A DNA stretch of 64,000 nucleotides from Chitinophaga qingshengii (GTDB taxonomy: Bacteria > Bacteroidota > Bacteroidia > Chitinophagales > Chitinophagaceae): NCBI RefSeq assembly GCF_014529935.1, contig NZ_JACVFC010000001.1:930001-994000 (forward strand), in the 5' to 3' direction. Below are positions 60,460-64,000 of the stretch, in pieces. Made by a program: the position numbers and the translations under genes. Position 1 is the first letter of the stretch, and each line of letters begins with the position of its first letter. Under the pieces are notes generated by a model. The model made no database searches and was not told the origin of the DNA. It saw only the letters and a list, made by a program, of their open reading frames with translations.

Positions 60460-61575
60460 ATGAAAATATACCTGGACAATATCGTTTTCTCCATTCAACA
60501 GGCAGGCGGTGTTTCCGCCTACTGGCACGAACTGCTGAAAGGCGTTTGCCACAGCGGGCTGCCGGTATACCTGCTAAATGTGAATCCGGCGTCCACCAAT
60601 GTTTTCGAGCGGCAGATACCCTATCAGCAATGGCCTTGTATACAGGAAAGCATCCTGCCGCGGAAAGTCCTGCGTTATCTGCCGCTTCGATGCCGGCTGC
60701 CGGCCAGGTCCATTTTTCATGGCGGTTATCTGAGGGTATCCCCGCAAAAAGACGTACTGAACATCCTTACCGTACACGATTTTGCACATGAGCGGAAACT
60801 GTCCACCGCCTTTCCCAGGGGGCTTGTCAACATACGGCAGAAAGCCTATGGCATCCGTAAAGCAGACGGTATCATCTGTATCTCCGACAGCACCCGGCGG
60901 GAGCTGCTGCATTTTTATCCGCATACTGATCCGGATAAAATCACGGTGATACATCATGGTATCAGCGACGATTTTTTCCCGTATGTACTGCCTGTCCCAC
61001 CCGGGCTTCGTCCGCCTTTCATACAGCAACCATTTGTGTTATATGTGGGTGGCCGGCATCACTACAAAAATTTTTCCGCCGCGGTAAAAACTGTCGCGCT
61101 GTTGCCACCCGAATACCGGCTCGTCGCTGTGGGTGGCGGACCAGCCACCAAAGCGGAAAAAACGCTGCTGCAACAATTTATCCCGGGCCGGTATCAATTA
61201 TTCCCCGTAGTGAACACCCCCGAACTCAACTACCTGTACAACCAGGCTTTTTGTCTGTTGTATCCTTCCGTATACGAAGGGTTTGGATTTCCGCCGGGAG
61301 AAGCCATGAAAGCGGGGTGTCCGGTGGTGGGCTGTCGCTGCACCTCTGTGCCGGAAGTAGTAGGCGATGCGGGACTGCTGACTACCACGCCCGATGCAGC
61401 AGCCTTTGCGGCCTGTATCCGCAGCCTGGAATCGGCCCCGCTGCGGCAGGAGCTGGTTGACAAAGGTTACCGGCAGGCAGCGCTGTTCTCCTGGAAAAAA
61501 ACAATCGCCGCCACTATCCGCTTTTATCATCATTGCTGGAACCATAAATTTTCAGAACATGAATATCCTGTTTAA
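60460..61575 (+). CDS. Glycosyltransferase family 4-type (GT-B)
   Basis: This 371-aa GT-B enzyme has the N-terminal acceptor domain MKIYLDNIVFSIQQAGGVSA with HDFAHERKLSTAFP and ICISDSTRRELLHFYP. The nucleotide-sugar domain has VLYVGGRHHYKNFSAAV and the family E-x7-E motif EGFGFPPGEAMKAGCPVV. It lies four bases after the polymerase-like gene. The next gene starts inside its 3' end (17-base overlap). Confidence 0.93.
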   Translation: MKIYLDNIVFSIQQAGGVSAYWHELLKGVCHSGLPVYLLNVNPASTNVFERQIPYQQWPCIQESILPRKVLRYLPLRCRLPARSIFHGGYLRVSPQKDVLNILTVHDFAHERKLSTAFPRGLVNIRQKAYGIRKADGIICISDSTRRELLHFYPHTDPDKITVIHHGISDDFFPYVLPVPPGLRPPFIQQPFVLYVGGRHHYKNFSAAVKTVALLPPEYRLVAVGGGPATKAEKTLLQQFIPGRYQLFPVVNTPELNYLYNQAFCLLYPSVYEGFGFPPGEAMKAGCPVVGCRCTSVPEVVGDAGLLTTTPDAAAFAACIRSLESAPLRQELVDKGYRQAALFSWKKTIAATIRFYHHCWNHKFSEHEYPV

Positions 61576-62299
61576 AATGGCGGATGCCGCCAGAATCATG
61601 ATCCGGTCGGGAAGGGGGCCCGGCGCCCTCCTGCGGGGTGGCGCGTCCATTGCCTCTACCCAGCTGGTGTACAACTGCAGCCATTATATCCGGTCGCTGC
61701 ATACGATATTGGACGTGGGCGCCAACATCGGCCAGTTTGCGCTGGCGGTAGCGCATCGCTATCCGCAGGCGCGTATTTATTCCTTTGAGCCAGAACCGGA
61801 TACCTACCTCCGCCTGCAACAACATACCCGGAAAATACCCGCTATCCGGACGTTCAATTTCGCACTGGGCAGCAGCGATGGCGCGCTCACCTTTTACAGC
61901 AACGCCTACTCTCACGCCAGCTCAGCACTACAGGTATCGGCGGAACAGATACTGCTGAAACCTCAGACCGCCCATACCCGTAGTATGGAAGTGCCGGTAA
62001 AACAACTCGACCAGCTGCCGGACCTGCCGATGAAAAGCCCTACCCTGCTGAAGCTGGACGTACAGGGATTTGAACAGGAAGTGCTGCGCGGGGCTTCCGC
62101 CACCTTACGGCAAATAGACTATCTCTTGTTTGAAACCTCTTTTATTCCGATGTACAATGGAGAACCCCTGTTTGATGAGATGCATCATTTTGTAAAATCG
62201 CTTGGATTTGATTTCATAGCACCGGTCGGATTTCTCCAGTCCGACAACCTGCAGATCCTCCAAATGGATCTCTTGTACCAGCGAAGAGATAATTGTTAG
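61559..62299 (+). CDS. FkbM-family methyltransferase, copy 2
   Basis: This 246-aa methyltransferase carries the SAM motif TILDVGANIGQFALAVAHRY, YSFEPEPDTYLRL and the FkbM core LLKLDVQGFEQEVLRGASAT. It differs enough from copy 1 (57357) to act on another sugar position. Start ATG 61559; it overlaps the GT gene by 17 bases. Confidence 0.93.
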   Translation: MNILFKMADAARIMIRSGRGPGALLRGGASIASTQLVYNCSHYIRSLHTILDVGANIGQFALAVAHRYPQARIYSFEPEPDTYLRLQQHTRKIPAIRTFNFALGSSDGALTFYSNAYSHASSALQVSAEQILLKPQTAHTRSMEVPVKQLDQLPDLPMKSPTLLKLDVQGFEQEVLRGASATLRQIDYLLFETSFIPMYNGEPLFDEMHHFVKSLGFDFIAPVGFLQSDNLQILQMDLLYQRRDNC

Positions 62300-62343
62300 A
62301 AGAATCGGTACGTGATTAACTAATCGTTTATGCATATCTGATT

Positions 62344-63741
62344 ATGAAAACCGCCCTTAATGTCCCCCTACTGCTCCGGCAACTGGTAGATTGCCTGGTA
62401 CTTACGACAGCTTATCTGCTGGCTCAGCAGACTGTTGCAGTTTTTCAGCATATTTCCCATAACCCCTTCAATGTTGTTGGCTGGTGCATCAGTCTCACGG
62501 CCTGGCTCATCGCCGGGTCATACCTGCACCTGTACGACGATTTCCGCTCCCGCCCCTTTTCCTATGAGTTTATGGCCATCGTTAAAACACTGCTGATGCA
62601 TTTTTGTATCCTGACGTTTGTCATATTCTACTTCTTCAAACTGTTTTATTCTCCCAGAGCCTTCATTGGCATATACAGCGCCTATATATTCGTTGGTATG
62701 ATGTTTTCTAAAATCCTGATCAAAAAACTATTTCTCCGTATCAGGATGAAAGGTTACAATATGAAAAACATACTGATCGTAGGCGCCGGGGAAACAGCAA
62801 TGCACTTCCACAATACCATTGCTTCCAATGATCATTATGGATATCAATGCGTGGGGTTTGTAGATAATACGCCCAATCAATCTATCAATGGTAAATACCT
62901 GGGACCTCTTTCTTCGCTCGGGCATATCCTTGAAAATCATGAGATCGACGACGTAGTGCTGGCTATTCCGGAAAGCAGCCGGGAAGAAACGGAAAGCATC
63001 ATCATTGCCAGTGAGAAAGCGGCCAAAAGGGTGAAGATCATCGCCGATTGTTACCAGCACTGCACCGCTACGGTGAGTATGAGCCTGTTCGGGCATTTCC
63101 CGGTCATCACCATTCACTCTTCCCCGCTGGACCATACCGGTAATCAACAGTTCAAACGCCTGTTTGACATCTGTTTCACCCTTTGTCTGCTGATCACCTT
63201 TTCCTGGTTATTTATATTGATTGCTATACTGATAAAAATTTCTTCTCCCGGACCTGCTATCTATAAACAGGAGAGATGGGGACTGAAAAATAAAAAACTG
63301 ACCTTTTATAAGTTCAGGACCATGAAAATGAACAGTGAATGTAACAGCGATGGCACCTTTCAACCTACGCTGCGCAACGACCCACGGGTAACCAGGATCG
63401 GTAAGTTTCTGCGGCGTACCAACCTCGACGAACTGCCACAATTTTTCAACGTCTTAAAAGGTGATATGTCTTTCGTCGGCCCGCGGCCACATGTTACTCC
63501 CATCCACCTGGAATTGCAGAAAACAGTGCAGCACTATATGCTGCGTCACCTGGTAAAGCCCGGCATCACCGGCTGGGCTCAGGTGAATGGCTGTCGCGGT
63601 GAAAGCGAACGGCTGGACCGGCAACAGCAACGTATCAACATGGATATCTGGTATATCGAGAACTACAGTTTCTGGCTCGATTGTCAGATCATTTTTCAAA
63701 CCATCGTGAATATGATTAAAGGAGATAAAAATGCCTATTGA
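62344..63741 (+). CDS. Undecaprenyl-phosphate sugar phosphotransferase (WcaJ/WbaP type)
   Basis: This 465-aa initiating enzyme transfers a sugar phosphate, commonly glucose-1-P, to undecaprenyl phosphate. It has four N-terminal membrane helices (about 15-130), a Rossmann-like CoA-binding-type domain (about 140-250, [19 protein letters not shown]), then a membrane helix ([19 protein letters not shown]) and the bacterial sugar-transferase domain (about 270-460) with [30 protein letters not shown] and [15 protein letters not shown]. Complete. Confidence 0.95.
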   Translation: MKTALNVPLLLRQLVDCLVLTTAYLLAQQTVAVFQHISHNPFNVVGWCISLTAWLIAGSYLHLYDDFRSRPFSYEFMAIVKTLLMHFCILTFVIFYFFKLFYSPRAFIGIYSAYIFVGMMFSKILIKKLFLRIRMKGYNMKNILIVGAGETAMHFHNTIASNDHYGYQCVGFVDNTPNQSINGKYLGPLSSLGHILENHEIDDVVLAIPESSREETESIIIASEKAAKRVKIIADCYQHCTATVSMSLFGHFPVITIHSSPLDHTGNQQFKRLFDICFTLCLLITFSWLFILIAILIKISSPGPAIYKQERWGLKNKKLTFYKFRTMKMNSECNSDGTFQPTLRNDPRVTRIGKFLRRTNLDELPQFFNVLKGDMSFVGPRPHVTPIHLELQKTVQHYMLRHLVKPGITGWAQVNGCRGESERLDRQQQRINMDIWYIENYSFWLDCQIIFQTIVNMIKGDKNAY

Positions 63742-64000
63742 AATAAAGCCCTCCGGTAAACGTATCCTGATGATCACCACCAACTATGCACCGGAGCCCA
63801 ATGGCACCGGTAAATACAACGGTGAACTCATCAACTGGCTGGCCGCCAGGGGTTACGACTGTACCGTACTCACCACCTATCCCTATTATCCCGAATGGCA
63901 GGTCAGCGCGGCCTACCGTCCTAAAAAGTATTTTTTCTCCCGGGAATATATCGCCGGTGAAAGCAGGCCCGTGCGGGTGTATCGTTGTCCGCATTACGTA
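63731..64000 (+). CDS. Glycosyltransferase, WcaI-like, cut by the window edge
   Basis: ATG 63731 overlaps the phosphotransferase stop by eleven bases. The 90 visible residues start [20 protein letters not shown] and continue PEPNGTGKYNGELINWLAAR with DCTVLTTYPYYPEW, the N-terminal GT-B domain of WcaI-like colanic-acid-type glycosyltransferases. The gene continues beyond the right end. Confidence 0.88.
   Translation, partial: MPIEIKPSGKRILMITTNYAPEPNGTGKYNGELINWLAARGYDCTVLTTYPYYPEWQVSAAYRPKKYFFSREYIAGESRPVRVYRCPHYV

Noticed and set aside
1..64000. Phage or antiphage defence island
   Set aside because: No capsid, portal, integrase, restriction, CRISPR-Cas or toxin-antitoxin gene was recognised; the only mobile-element sign is the tRNA-Pro cassette.

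Overview
The window looks like a chromosome segment from a soil-type Bacteroidota bacterium, most likely a Chitinophagaceae member close to Chitinophaga. Four things point there: two SusC/SusD outer-membrane pairs each run by an ECF sigma/FecR module, TANNTTTG-type -7 promoter boxes, a type IX secretion C-terminal domain, and a Wza/BY-kinase exopolysaccharide cluster of Bacteroidota layout. The family assignment is inference from gene content; no rRNA is present.

Layout. (1) 1-5.6 kb: housekeeping and lipid or redox genes: a solo ECF sigma factor, a HdeD-like membrane protein, an acyl-lipid desaturase, an aldo/keto reductase, an Old Yellow Enzyme and a phytanoyl-CoA dioxygenase-like protein. 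Long perfect palindromes or hairpins sit at the convergent junctions. (2) 5.7-12.8 kb: a compact sigma-FecR-SusC-SusD uptake locus with no adjacent enzyme. (3) 12.9-25.6 kb: mixed small genes. These include a 55-aa lipoprotein with a DedA protein, a tRNA-Pro(GGG) followed by one lipoprotein gene and a 3' tRNA-Pro remnant (a probable small integrated cassette), a solo acyl carrier protein divergent from a second desaturase, a cold-shock-domain protein, very small ORFs, two alpha/beta hydrolases, a beta-lactamase-fold hydrolase and a G1-like lipoprotein. (4) 25.7-46.9 kb: a carbohydrate-utilisation locus. One arm is sigma, FecR, SusC, SusD, a T9SS-exported protein and a LacI regulator. The other arm is an FAD oxidoreductase with a golvesin-like tail, a 1405-aa GH20/PA14/esterase fusion, a 3-hydroxyacyl-CoA (or gulonate-type) dehydrogenase and an M19 dipeptidase. 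A DUF4838 protein faces the opposite way between the arms. (5) 47-52.8 kb: a secreted protein with an AraC regulator, DoxX with a cupin, and two tandem paralogous acyltransferases. (6) 52.9 kb to the window end: a polysaccharide synthesis and export operon of tightly overlapping genes (Wza, BY-kinase, flippase, two FkbM methyltransferases, three glycosyltransferases, a polymerase-like protein and the priming phosphotransferase), which runs off the right edge.

How the parts work together. In regions 2 and 4 an outer-membrane receptor with an STN domain would sense its ligand and signal through FecR to the sigma factor. Region 4 adds the enzymes to cut and process an N-acetylhexosamine-containing, probably acylated glycan. 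Region 6 would build lipid-linked repeat units on undecaprenyl phosphate, flip and polymerise them, and export the polymer; the acyltransferases upstream may decorate it.

The best candidates for something undescribed are the integrase-less tRNA-Pro cassette, the GH20-esterase fusion, and the pair of very small ORFs after the cold-shock gene. All functions are read from sequence motifs alone; no database search was possible.
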